From Bacteroidales bacterium (GTDB lineage: Bacteria > Bacteroidota > Bacteroidia > Bacteroidales > F082): a stretch of 46,167 nucleotides of DNA. The notes under the pieces are model-generated. The model was not told where the DNA came from, did no database searches, and saw only the letters and a program-made list of their open reading frames with translations. The stretch spans positions 1-46,167 of the forward strand of contig JAFSJF010000065.1 of the NCBI GenBank assembly GCA_017439405.1. Reading direction: 5' to 3'. Positions 31,073 to 40,450 of the stretch are shown here, piece after piece (the first letter of the stretch is position 1; every line of letters begins with the position of its first letter). Made by a program: the position numbers and the translations under genes.

Positions 31073-31474
31073 ATGGCTTTTGGAGTTATTGGAATGTTCG
31101 GGCTTATCCCGTTTTATTGTTCGCAAGATGCGGTCCTTACTTTCAAGGACTTGTCCCGAACGAACAAGATGCGCTTTGCGAAGCATGATGTGATAGGCAA
31201 GAAGCCCGTTCTCGAAAAGATCGGCGAGGACTTGAGGACCGTATCTTTTTCGATGCGGCTAGATTCTGCACTTTTGAAGAATATGCCCGTCGCGGCGGCA
31301 ATTCTTGTTTATACGAAGTTGCTTGAGCAGGGCGAATCGCACACCTTGCTTATTGGCGGGGAAATAATGGGCAATTACGTTATTGAAAGCATCGAAGAAA
31401 ATCGTAAATTTTTTACGGGAGCCGGAATTTGTATCGGTGCCGAACTCACTTTTTCACTTATGGAGGCGGGGTAG
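31073..31474 (+). CDS. Tail protein U (gpU family)
   Basis: 133 aa, usual size. It opens MAFGVIGMFGLIPFYC and has KKPVLEKIGEDLRTVSFSMR and GESHTLLIGGEIMGNYVIES, which match the P2 gpU family needed for tail completion. It lies between the spike and gpW genes. The gene ends 3 bases before the next ATG. Confidence 0.85.
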   Translation: MAFGVIGMFGLIPFYCSQDAVLTFKDLSRTNKMRFAKHDVIGKKPVLEKIGEDLRTVSFSMRLDSALLKNMPVAAAILVYTKLLEQGESHTLLIGGEIMGNYVIESIEENRKFFTGAGICIGAELTFSLMEAG

Positions 31475-31477
31475 ATT

Positions 31478-31813
31478 ATGGAGTATGAAGTTTCCCTTAC
31501 GGACAAGGTGGATTTCGCCCCGTCAACGGTGGCGAAAGAAGTCATGCAGAATGTGCGCACGATTCTTGATACGGTTGTCGGTACGGTGCCGCTCGAACGC
31601 AATATAGGCATTTCGTGGGACTACGTAGGAAAGCCGATGCCCGTTGCTATGGATTTGTTACGCATTGCGGTAAATGATGCGATAGCAAGGCAGGAGCCGC
31701 GAGCGCAAATCTTGTCTATAAAATTCGACCAACCCGAAAATAATATAGAATTTGCGGAGCAGGGCATACTTAAACCTCGCGTAAGAATCTATATTGATGA
31801 ACAAGGAGGCTAG
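31478..31813 (+). CDS. Baseplate wedge protein W (gp25-like)
   Basis: 111 aa with VMQNVRTILDTVVGTVPLER and NIGISWDY, the gp25/gpW hallmark (helix, then LxRxxG), and a beta-strand end. It nucleates sheath assembly at the baseplate. Order W-J-I is kept as in P2. Confidence 0.9.
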   Translation: MEYEVSLTDKVDFAPSTVAKEVMQNVRTILDTVVGTVPLERNIGISWDYVGKPMPVAMDLLRIAVNDAIARQEPRAQILSIKFDQPENNIEFAEQGILKPRVRIYIDEQGG

Positions 31814-31816
31814 ACC

Positions 31817-32971
31817 ATGGCAGAAACTTTACCGCGTTGGGACTTGCCCGAAGTTTCGTTTGTAAAGACTGACCCGGAAGCTATCAAGGCCGAAATCATA
31901 AGCCGTTACGAAGCGGCGGCGGGGCGTACGTTGGCGACCGCCGACCCGATCCGTATTTTCCTTTTGGCGGTTGCGGCCGAAATCATCCAGCAGCGCGTTC
32001 TTATCAACATGGCCGCACAAAATAACCTTTTGAGTTATGCGACCGGGGAATACTTGGACGCTCTCGGGGAATACCTCTTGGTTTCCCGCTTGCCCGCATC
32101 CAAGGCGGTAACAAACATTCGTTTTACTTTGTCCCAAGCACTCGAAGAAGTGTACATCATTCCGTCGGGAACGGAAATCACGAACGGCATTGTAACGTTT
32201 GCCACCGATAGCGAATTGCTTATTGCGGCGGGGGACCTTACGGGCGATGTTTCCGCATCCTGCACGGTTGCTGGCGAAGTCGGTAATGGCTATTTGCCGG
32301 GGCAGCTCACCACGATTGTAAGGCCGATGACCTTTGTGGATTCGGCGGAAAACACGAACGCCACTTATGGCGGCGCGGACGTTGAAAGCGATGCAGACTA
32401 TGCCGAAAGAATAAGACTTGCCCCGAACGCCTTCTCCGTTGCCGGACCTATCAAGGCTTATAAGTTCTATACACAAAGCGTGTCGAGCGCAATTATTGAT
32501 GTTTCCGTGGATTCTCCCACTCCTGGCGTTGTAAACATTTATCCGCTCTTGGAAGGCGGCGTTATTCCCGACCAAACTTTGCTTGACAAGGTGCTTGAAA
32601 AATTGAGCGACGAAGATGTTCGCCCGCTCACAGATGACGTTCACGCGCTGCAAGCGACGGCGGTTCCCTATACGATTGAAGTTCATTACTTTATCAAGAA
32701 GTCTGACCAAAACAAGGGAACGGCAATTCAAGCCGCTGTTTTTGAAGCCGTGGAAAAATACCGATTGTGGCAGCAAGGAAAGATCGGGCGTGACATTGTG
32801 CCCGCCGAACTTATACGTGCAGTAATGAACGCCGGGGCTTGCCGCATTAACGATACACAAGAACATCCGTTTTCGCCACACGCGTTCCAAGAACTGACGA
32901 AAACGCAGGTCGCTCAATGCGACCCGGAAACAGACGTGACCGTTATATTTGACGGGTACGTGGAAGGGTGA
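31817..32971 (+). CDS. Baseplate protein J
   Basis: 384 aa. Segments LPEVSFVKTDPEAIKAEII, NNLLSYATGEYLDALGEYL and ADYAERIRLAPNAFSVAGP mark the gpJ family, which forms the wedge periphery and carries the fibres. AAGGAGG precedes the ATG. Full length. Confidence 0.93.
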   Translation: MAETLPRWDLPEVSFVKTDPEAIKAEIISRYEAAAGRTLATADPIRIFLLAVAAEIIQQRVLINMAAQNNLLSYATGEYLDALGEYLLVSRLPASKAVTNIRFTLSQALEEVYIIPSGTEITNGIVTFATDSELLIAAGDLTGDVSASCTVAGEVGNGYLPGQLTTIVRPMTFVDSAENTNATYGGADVESDADYAERIRLAPNAFSVAGPIKAYKFYTQSVSSAIIDVSVDSPTPGVVNIYPLLEGGVIPDQTLLDKVLEKLSDEDVRPLTDDVHALQATAVPYTIEVHYFIKKSDQNKGTAIQAAVFEAVEKYRLWQQGKIGRDIVPAELIRAVMNAGACRINDTQEHPFSPHAFQELTKTQVAQCDPETDVTVIFDGYVEG

Positions 32972-32975
32972 CTCC

Positions 32976-33641
32976 ATGACTGAAATCAAGGACGTTAAAC
33001 TTTCCCAACTTATCCCGGAGAATCTTGTAGAGGATTCGAACGTCAAGGCTAGTGCCGCCGCGCTCGATCCGGCCTTGCAGGAAGTTTCGAACAAGGTAGA
33101 TATTCCGTCTATCTATATTCGGATTGATACCCTTACTTCCGAACAGTTGGACCACATGGCGGCGGCGTGGGATGCGTCCGTTTGGCGGCAATCGTGGCCC
33201 ATACAGATAAAGCGAAACATCCTGCACAACGTTATTATTGAAAAGAGCAAGCGCGGAACGCTCGGCGCGGTAAAGAAGGCAATCGAAACTATCGGCACAT
33301 ATACTAGCATTACAGAATGGTGGCAGGAAACGCCGAAGGGAGTACCGCACACGTTCAAAGTCATTGCAAGTTTGAACCATTACGACGGTGTGCTTGAAAG
33401 CGAATTGCAGGAAGACTTGTTCGGACTTATCGACGATGCGAAACCCGTGCGCTCGCATTACGATTTTATTTTGCAAATAAGATTCTCCGGCGAAATCGGG
33501 GCTATCGGGCTTTATCGAAAACTAGCCTATGCCCGCGTAAAAGGTGTGAACGTCAATAGCGAAGATACCAGCGTCGGGCTTGCCGTTGCGCCGGGTGTGC
33601 GACCCGTTATAATTAGAAACATTTTAGGAACCGCCGAATAA
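32976..33641 (+). CDS. Tail protein I
   Basis: 221 aa. LSQLIPENLVEDSNVKASAA, then LTSEQLDHMAAAWDASVWR, as in the P2 gpI family of baseplate proteins linking wedge and fibres. ATG at 32976 has AAGGG; a TTG at 32949 lies inside gene J and is rejected. Confidence 0.9.
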   Translation: MTEIKDVKLSQLIPENLVEDSNVKASAAALDPALQEVSNKVDIPSIYIRIDTLTSEQLDHMAAAWDASVWRQSWPIQIKRNILHNVIIEKSKRGTLGAVKKAIETIGTYTSITEWWQETPKGVPHTFKVIASLNHYDGVLESELQEDLFGLIDDAKPVRSHYDFILQIRFSGEIGAIGLYRKLAYARVKGVNVNSEDTSVGLAVAPGVRPVIIRNILGTAE

Positions 33642-33652
33642 ATGGAGGATAA

Positions 33653-36600
33653 ATGAACATTGTCTTGACAAATGCAGGATTGCAGAAAATCATCAATGCC
33701 GAACAGACGGGAACCGCACCTGTCGTAATTTCACAAATTGCTTTTGGTAGCGGTCAATACGTTGCGAACGCTTCGCAAATTGCGCTGCAAAACGAAATCA
33801 AGCGTTTGCCCGTGATTTCGGGCGGAACAGACGATGACCATTCGATACACGTTGCGGCGCAAGATGTTTCGTCGGATTCGTATTCGGTCTATGAGTTTGG
33901 TCTTTTCTTTGAAGATGGGACATTGTTTGCAGTCTATTCGCAGACGGAAACGCCTATTCTGCAAAAAACAATTTCTTCGGTTGCGCAGTTCGAATGCGGA
34001 ATTGCTCTGCAAGGCGTGAACATAGAAAGTATTTCTTTTGGTGATGTTGCATTCTCATATCCGTATGCTACCGAAACGAACCCCGGCATTGCGGAAATCG
34101 CAACCGAAGCGGAAGCGCAAGCGGGAATTGACAATACACGAATTATTACCCCGGCGAATTTGCAGCAGGTCACGGCGACAACGGATCGAAAAGGCGTTAT
34201 TAAAATCGCCACTAATGCCGAAGCACAGGCCGGAACGGATAATTCCCTTGCAATTACCCCGGAGAACTTACAGGCGGTCACGGCCACGGAATCGCGAAAG
34301 GGCGTTATCGAGATTGCCACCAATGCGGAAGCGCAAGCGGGAACCGATAACACCCGCGCACTCACCCCGGCGAATTTGCAGCAGGTCACGGCCACGGAAT
34401 CGCGAAAGGGCGTTATCGAGATCGCCACCAATGCGGAAGCGCAAGCGGGAACCGATAACACCCGCGCACTCACCCCGGCGAATTTGCAGCAGGTCACGGC
34501 CACGGAATCGCGAAAGGGCGTTATCGAGATCGCAACGCAAGCCGAAACGGACGGCGGTACAGATGACGCAAAAGCCGTCACTCCTTTAAAACTCAAGACA
34601 ATGTTGCCAAATTATACGGGCTACATTTCGAAGGCGGCGGTTAAGGCCACGGGTGGAAATTCAAGCCGTAGGCTTCAAGACCGTTTTGGCGATGTTCTCA
34701 ACATGCTTGACTTTGGCGCGAAGGGTGACGGCACCACGAACGATACGGCGGCATTTACTTCGCTGGAAAATGCCTTTACAGGGCGTGACGTGAACTTGTA
34801 CGGGAAAACATACGTTGTCACGGCGCGTCCTACCGGGAACAATTATTACAATGGTTTCTTCAAGGTCGGAAACGTTACGGTAAAACCCGTCTATGATTTC
34901 TTCAAGTTCGGCGGGACCGCAAAGGACTTCTTGAATATCCGCCGTGACTTTTCGGAGTTCTCGCGTGGTGGCGGCGCGTTGCTCGCCGCTGATGTTGTCC
35001 GTAAAGGTGAAAATCCGGGAAACGTCGTGCAGGGTGCCGTGGTAGATTCCGTGAACCGCTACCTTTACACTCTGCATCTTACGACGAATGGGCAAGCGGT
35101 CATCAACCGATTCCCGTTCACGAAACTTGGCGGGGCCATGAAGATTGATTCGACGGGCTATTCTGCAAAGTCGAACTATGTAGGAAATCAAGGCCTCGGC
35201 ATTGAATACAGGTCGGGCGGCTCCGTAAAACTTTGGGGGTCCGTTGCCTATAACAACGTCGGCACGGCTTCGATTACTTCACGTGGAACAAAGGCAGTTC
35301 GTTTCAACCCGCCGACGGGCAACGGCACAAACGTCGATTCGGGAATAGAAGTCTTTAACTTGTTCCCCGAAGTCGCCAATTCCTCACAGGCTACAACCGT
35401 TTGCGTTTCCTATTCGGGAAAATACCTAGTCGCAAAGTACAATCTTTCCGGCTATCAATTCAAGGTCCGTATTTTCAAGATTTCGGATTTTACAAGTGCT
35501 GGAGATTATTCGAACAAGTTCATCCATGAATTTACCGCTGAATTTACTCATGACACGGGTAGCGGCGTTGAACGCGCCTTGCAGGGTATCGCTTGCGATG
35601 ACCGCTTTATCTATTTCTTGGCCGGGGGAATCGGCGTAAACGTCGGGCATACCATCTACGTTTACGATATGTACGGAAACGAGGTTGACGAATACCGCGA
35701 TGTTTCCGTTGGCAAGGAAATCGGCGAGGATGTAGGCACGACTTACTACGAACCGGAATCCCTTTTCTTTACTGAAATAAACGGATGCCCGCGTCTTTGC
35801 TTGCAGATTGCGACGGGCGACACCGTTGAGCAGCGGCTATGCCATGTTATCGCCTTGAACTTGCGGCAGAGTTACTATTTCCCGGTCGGCGTGAATACAG
35901 GTTCGTATCACGGCGTAGCCATCGACGAACAGGGCCGCATGATCAATGCGGAGGGTGCGGAAAATATTTCGTTCTATCCTTCGGGCTTGTCCGCTGAATT
36001 TACGGCACGGACCGGGGCGGCACAAAAGACGATTGCCCGTTTCTCCAACGACAACGCAGGAGCGGTTTTTAACTTGTTCAAGTCGCGCGGTGCGAAGGTA
36101 GGGACAAGCCGAAGCATCTTGCCCGGTGACATGGTTGCGCAAGTCAACTTCATGGCGGACAACGGCAAGATTGACTATGCTGGCGAAACAATCGGGGACA
36201 GTGTAGGCTACCTGCAATGCAGCGTACTTTCAAGTTCTTCGGCTTCGGACGCTGGAAATACAAACCTTGGAATAAAGGGCGTTGTGCGCGTGTACGCTTG
36301 CGAGGATGGAAGTTCCAATGCTGGAAAGGGTATCGAGGTCATGGCCGACCAAATCCGCCCATCGAACGACAACGCTCTTTCCAATGGCAGCAGTTCCCGC
36401 CGTTGGTCCACCGTCTATGCGGCTACGGGAACCATTCAGACTTCGGACGAAAACTTGAAAGAAGAAATCGGGGAAATCCCCGAAGCCGTTTTCAAGGCGT
36501 GGGAAAATGTAAAGTTTGTTCAATACAAATTCAAGGATGCAGTCAAGGAAAAGGGCGCAAAGGCCCGTTACCATATAGGGCTTATCGCTCAAAGGATCGT

Positions 36601-36781
36601 AGCGGCTTTTGAAGCCGAAGGGCTTGACGCTTTCGAATACGGCCTTGTATGCCGTGACGCGCTGGAAGATGGCGGCGAAATTCTATCTTTGCGTTATGAC
36701 GAATGTTTGTCCCTAGAATGCGCCTACGAGCGCAACCGCTTTGACCAAATTTTGATTAAATTAAAGGGTGGAGATAATTAA
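33653..36781 (+). CDS. Large tail fibre with tandem repeats, pectate-lyase-like segment and S74 autoprotease
   Basis: 1042 aa. The N-terminal 140 residues (LTNAGLQKIINAEQTGTAPV) are a baseplate-attachment domain. Five 36-residue repeats (GVIEIATNAEAQAGTDN type) form a shaft around 140-320. MLDFGAKGDGTTNDTAAF (about 350) opens a beta-helix of pectate-lyase type. The C-terminus, from SDENLK at about 932, is a peptidase S74 intramolecular chaperone (Ser and Lys dyad) that trims itself after trimer folding. It is probably the main receptor-binding fibre; the beta-helix may bind or cut glycans. Confidence 0.88.
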   Translation: MNIVLTNAGLQKIINAEQTGTAPVVISQIAFGSGQYVANASQIALQNEIKRLPVISGGTDDDHSIHVAAQDVSSDSYSVYEFGLFFEDGTLFAVYSQTETPILQKTISSVAQFECGIALQGVNIESISFGDVAFSYPYATETNPGIAEIATEAEAQAGIDNTRIITPANLQQVTATTDRKGVIKIATNAEAQAGTDNSLAITPENLQAVTATESRKGVIEIATNAEAQAGTDNTRALTPANLQQVTATESRKGVIEIATNAEAQAGTDNTRALTPANLQQVTATESRKGVIEIATQAETDGGTDDAKAVTPLKLKTMLPNYTGYISKAAVKATGGNSSRRLQDRFGDVLNMLDFGAKGDGTTNDTAAFTSLENAFTGRDVNLYGKTYVVTARPTGNNYYNGFFKVGNVTVKPVYDFFKFGGTAKDFLNIRRDFSEFSRGGGALLAADVVRKGENPGNVVQGAVVDSVNRYLYTLHLTTNGQAVINRFPFTKLGGAMKIDSTGYSAKSNYVGNQGLGIEYRSGGSVKLWGSVAYNNVGTASITSRGTKAVRFNPPTGNGTNVDSGIEVFNLFPEVANSSQATTVCVSYSGKYLVAKYNLSGYQFKVRIFKISDFTSAGDYSNKFIHEFTAEFTHDTGSGVERALQGIACDDRFIYFLAGGIGVNVGHTIYVYDMYGNEVDEYRDVSVGKEIGEDVGTTYYEPESLFFTEINGCPRLCLQIATGDTVEQRLCHVIALNLRQSYYFPVGVNTGSYHGVAIDEQGRMINAEGAENISFYPSGLSAEFTARTGAAQKTIARFSNDNAGAVFNLFKSRGAKVGTSRSILPGDMVAQVNFMADNGKIDYAGETIGDSVGYLQCSVLSSSSASDAGNTNLGIKGVVRVYACEDGSSNAGKGIEVMADQIRPSNDNALSNGSSSRRWSTVYAATGTIQTSDENLKEEIGEIPEAVFKAWENVKFVQYKFKDAVKEKGAKARYHIGLIAQRIVAAFEAEGLDAFEYGLVCRDALEDGGEILSLRYDECLSLECAYERNRFDQILIKLKGGDN
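34277..34530 (+). repeat. 108-bp tandem repeats in the fibre gene
   Basis: Two full 108-bp units (34277-34384, 34385-34492) are nearly identical in DNA, followed by the start of a third. More diverged units lie on both sides, so the protein has five copies. Such near-identical units can gain or lose copies by recombination and alter fibre length. Confidence 0.8.
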
Positions 36782-36782
36782 A

Positions 36783-37685
36783 ATGTACGCAAGCATTATC
36801 GTAACAGACGCAGGTATTCAAGAGGTTATCAATGCCGAACGTACCGGGACCGCACCCGTGGTGCTTACGGAAGTCGGATTCGGCACGGGGCAATACACGC
36901 CTACACCCGACCAAACGGCTTTGCATGACGAGTTCAAGCGGCTACCTGCAAACGCGCTTTCGGGCGGCAACGTGGGGGACAACGTTATCTATATAAACGC
37001 CCGCGACACTTCGAGCGATGCCTATACGTTGTTCGAGTTCGGCGTTTACACGGCAAGCGGTACACTCTTTGCGGTGTGCTCGCAGAACGTGCCAATCTTG
37101 CAGAAGGCGGCAGGGGCGCAAGCATACCTTGACATTGAATTTCTTCTTACCAACGTGAACCCGGCAAGCGTCACGCTTGGCGACACGAACTTTTTCAACC
37201 CGCCCGCGACAACCGAAACGGCGGGTGTCGTGGAACTTGCGACCGCAGCGGAAACGGCAGCGGGTGCGGCGGCAGACAAGGCCGTGACCCCCGCCGGACT
37301 TCTTGAGCGCACGGCGACAACCGAACGGATTGGCCTTGTGCAGTTGGCGACCGACGAGGAAGCCCGCGCCGGGTCGAATACCTTAAAGGCAATAACGCCC
37401 GAAACGTTGTCCGCAACGTTCCAAAACATCCATGACGATTACGGTTTCCAAAAGATGCCGAACGGCATGATTCTTCAATGGGGCAAGGCGACCGTCACGG
37501 GCGTTGCGGAGCCGGGGGAAATCCTTTTCCCGACCGCTTTTCCGAACAAATGCACGAACATTTCAATCACGCCGATTGATTCGACCGCAAGCGTTCGCGT
37601 TCAAAGTTCCACCACGGGACACTTCAAGGCAGCTCACGATATGAATGGAGCCGTGCAAATCTTTTGGTTCGCAATCGGATATTAA
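36783..37685 (+). CDS. Second tail fibre, 300 aa
   Basis: Its N-terminal 145 residues (VTDAGIQEVINAERTGTAPV) are clearly paralogous to those of the 33653 fibre, so both use the same attachment site. Two shaft repeats (GVVELATAAETAAG, GLVQLATDEEARAG) follow, then a C-terminal domain starting NGMILQWGKATVTG, like the gp53-type receptor-binding tip. The two fibres may be alternatives or form a mixed set. ATG at 36783 has GGTGGAG upstream. Confidence 0.82.
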   Translation: MYASIIVTDAGIQEVINAERTGTAPVVLTEVGFGTGQYTPTPDQTALHDEFKRLPANALSGGNVGDNVIYINARDTSSDAYTLFEFGVYTASGTLFAVCSQNVPILQKAAGAQAYLDIEFLLTNVNPASVTLGDTNFFNPPATTETAGVVELATAAETAAGAAADKAVTPAGLLERTATTERIGLVQLATDEEARAGSNTLKAITPETLSATFQNIHDDYGFQKMPNGMILQWGKATVTGVAEPGEILFPTAFPNKCTNISITPIDSTASVRVQSSTTGHFKAAHDMNGAVQIFWFAIGY

Positions 37686-37697
37686 GGAGGTGTAATT

Positions 37698-39053
37698 ATG
37701 GCTTTCTATTTCAGTTCTGTAACAAAAGCACTTTACGATACCGATGTTTTCCCGGTTGCTAGTTTACCCGCGAACAAGGTAGAGATTTCCGAAGCGGCCT
37801 ATTCCGAATTGATGACAAAACAGAATCAAGGCTATGTGATCTTGGCGAACGGATCGGGTAATCCTTACACGGTCAACCAAAGCGAAGCGTCCGCCACCGA
37901 CATCAAGCACGCCGCAAGCGTTGCGACAACCGTTGCGCTTGGCCATGTGAAAATCGGCAACACCATGACGGCGGCGAACGATGGAACCCTTGACATGAAA
38001 GATGGTGCGGTTGGTACGTCGAAGTTGGCGGACGATGCCATCACCGCAGACAAGGTAAAGGACAACGAGACGTTGCCCGTGAATATCTCAGGTAGTGCTA
38101 ATAGTCTTCGTGGTTATATTACTCAAAAATCTGGTATAGCAGTTGGTTCAGTACAGTATCAAGAACTTGGAACTTCACCTGTAAGAAGTACAGCGGGTGG
38201 ACCTACTATTATTCTTCTTCAAGGACAAGGTGATATTGGTAAATTACCATCAACTTGGATTTTTACATTTAATTGTCGTGAATCTGAGAACGTTGTAATG
38301 GAAGCATATTCATTTGGTCCAACATATTCAAGAATCATGTTTGGTTATTGGAAAGATTCAAGTAATATATATCACTTGTTTGCTAAATATCCTGCATGGT
38401 GTAGGGCATCTATTACAATTCAGTGCATCAACAAGGATTATGGATTTACATTTGACGTAAAAAATGCTACTTCAACAGAGCCAACTGGTGCGTCTTATGC
38501 ACCTACTTATAACGCAGTTTCTGCACCTTATGGACAGAATGTAGGTAATCAAGCAACACCTATCTATGTTGCCGCCAACGGGCATGTGCAGCCGTGCGAT
38601 GCAAGCCCTTTTATCATTAATAAAATGGTGAAAGAAGATGGTACAGATTTTGGTTATTATGTAACAATTCCTTTTGCAGTTGGTTATGATGAAGGATTTA
38701 AAACAATTGGAAAATTAAATATTTCACCTTCTAATAAAAATTGCATTATAGATATTACTTTTATGGTGAGATTCAAAGAACTTGATGAAAATGATAATTC
38801 GAGAGAAACTCCTGCGGCAACTTTTGCGGTTTTTGTTGGTAATACAGAAATTTCGACTTATTATTTAGCTGGTTCGATAGATCATTTAGATCCAAATTTC
38901 AATCATTATGAAAGTTCTCCGTCATTTAGGTGTACTTTTTCTGCAAATATCAATAACACTATTTATATTAAGGTGAAAAAAACATCTTATTACGCAAGGA
39001 AATTAGATCTTTATGATTTTAAAGTTCAAGGATTGGCTTTCTATACCAATTAA
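37698..39053 (+). CDS. Third tail fibre / receptor-binding protein, mosaic, 451 aa
   Basis: The first 65 residues (FYFSSVTKALYDTDVFPV, NKVEISEAAYSELM, QNQGYVILANGSGNP) look like a tail-fibre-assembly (Tfa) domain. A short shaft (GHVKIGNTMTAANDGTLDMK) follows to about residue 130. From about base 38085 composition turns AT-rich, apart from a GC-rich island at 38565-38610 coding YVAANGHVQPCDASP. The two AT-rich modules (about 38085-38565, 38615-39053) look imported and probably form the variable receptor-binding tip. Confidence 0.75.
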   Translation: MAFYFSSVTKALYDTDVFPVASLPANKVEISEAAYSELMTKQNQGYVILANGSGNPYTVNQSEASATDIKHAASVATTVALGHVKIGNTMTAANDGTLDMKDGAVGTSKLADDAITADKVKDNETLPVNISGSANSLRGYITQKSGIAVGSVQYQELGTSPVRSTAGGPTIILLQGQGDIGKLPSTWIFTFNCRESENVVMEAYSFGPTYSRIMFGYWKDSSNIYHLFAKYPAWCRASITIQCINKDYGFTFDVKNATSTEPTGASYAPTYNAVSAPYGQNVGNQATPIYVAANGHVQPCDASPFIINKMVKEDGTDFGYYVTIPFAVGYDEGFKTIGKLNISPSNKNCIIDITFMVRFKELDENDNSRETPAATFAVFVGNTEISTYYLAGSIDHLDPNFNHYESSPSFRCTFSANINNTIYIKVKKTSYYARKLDLYDFKVQGLAFYTN

Positions 39054-39089
39054 ATTTTCCAAATAAACTAAAAGAAAGTCGGTGATTTC

Positions 39090-40450
39090 TTGGAGGGTCT
39101 TTTCATCCTCTTTGCCTACAGGTCGTTATCCTCTTTTTGACGATTGATGACCGGGCAAACGGATCAAGACAGTACAACACCGGGGGCGGCAAGTTAAGCC
39201 CCTTGAGCGGGTCCTTGTCTATTGCGGCGGCGTGGATATGGGCACCCGCCTTCTTTGTAAGTTCCGAACGCGGCTACCTTTACGGCTGGCAGGGGCTCGC
39301 TTGGTTCATAGTCCCGAATGTGCTCTGCCTTTTATTGTTCGCGCCGTTTGCGGACAAGGTGCGGCGCATTTTCCCGGCGGGTGTCACCTTGTCCGGGTTC
39401 ATGGAAATACGCTACAAGTCCCGCGCCGTGGGCAACGTTTACCGCTTCCAGTTGGGGGCCTTGGCAATGTTCTCGACCGGGGTGCAGTTGCTCGCGGGCG
39501 GGAAGGTTCTTTCGGCGGTGACGGGCGTTCCTTTTTGGCTCATGACCTTTATCTTGTCCTTGATAGCGTTTTCGTATTCGCAGCGGGCCGGGATAGTATC
39601 GAGCGTAAAGACGAACGCCTTACAAATGCTTCTGATGCTCCTTGTGGCCGTTTTAGCGGTTGCCCTTACTTTCACCCTCGAAGGCACCGAAACGGCCCGT
39701 GATGGGCTTGCTGGCGTGTCGAATTTTGTCGGATGGGAACTTGCCCTTGCCTTCGGCATCCCGAACGCGATAGGGCTAATTAGTGGCCCGTTCGGGGATC
39801 AAAGTTTTTGGCAGCGGGCATTCTCGATTAAAAGAAAATCCGTGTTCAAGTCTTTCGTTTTCGGGGCTATGCTTTTTGCGGTGGTCCCGTTGTCAATGGG
39901 AATTATCGGCATTGTCGCGGGCGGCATCGGCTTCGCTGCAAATGACCCGTCATTCGTGAACCTTGAATTTATAAACGGCTATTTCCCGCCGTGGTTCATG
40001 GCCCTATTCCTAGTCATGATCTTGAGCGGCCTTCTATCGTCGGTGGATAGCAACCTTTGTTCGGTTTCGTCGCTGGCTTCGGATTTCCGGGGCGACCTCA
40101 AGACGGCGAAGTTTTCGATGCTCGCGCTCTTGGCTTGCGGCATCCTCATTGCGAACATTCCGGGCATCACCGTGACGGGCCTATTCCTTTTTTACGGCAC
40201 GTTGCGGGCTTCGACCTTGTTTGTAACCTTGCTTACCTTGTCGGGAAAGCGGCTCGCTGCAAGGGGTGTTTTTTACGGCGTTGTGTTGTCGGTTCTTGTC
40301 GGCTTGCCTGTTTTCGCATTCGGAAGCGTTGCGGACATTCCCGAAATGAAGGTGGCCGGGTCCGTTCTTTCGGTCGGTATTTCGGGAGCGTTCGCCCTAA
40401 TCTATACGGGAAGGATGAAGAAAAATGAAGATTACCAAAGTAAACATTGA
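39090..40450 (+). CDS. Sodium:solute symporter-like transporter, damaged or frameshifted at the start
   Basis: From TTG 39137 the frame codes 437 aa with about twelve hydrophobic spans. GPFGDQSFWQRAFS and SGLLSSVDSNLCSVSSLASDF are family-like positions of SSS (LeuT-fold) carriers. The first span is outside this frame: 39090-39137 reads LEGLFILFAYRSLSSF in the frame that meets TGA at 39138. Adding one T to the CTCTTTTT run, or a -1 slip there, joins the two parts in order (SSF then LTIDDRAN). Neither start has a good ribosome site. It may be a recent pseudogene, a slippage-switched gene or a frameshifted gene. Substrate unknown. It overlaps the ParB gene by 26 bp. Confidence 0.7.

Noticed and set aside
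31829-33094. 421-aa leftward frame opposite genes J and I
   Set aside because: Antisense shadow; the + strand genes are certain.
34277-34530. CRISPR array
   Set aside because: The 108-bp repeats are contiguous without spacers and code a protein shaft.
37698-39053. Diversity-generating retroelement target
   Set aside because: No reverse transcriptase gene and no template repeat are present in the circle.
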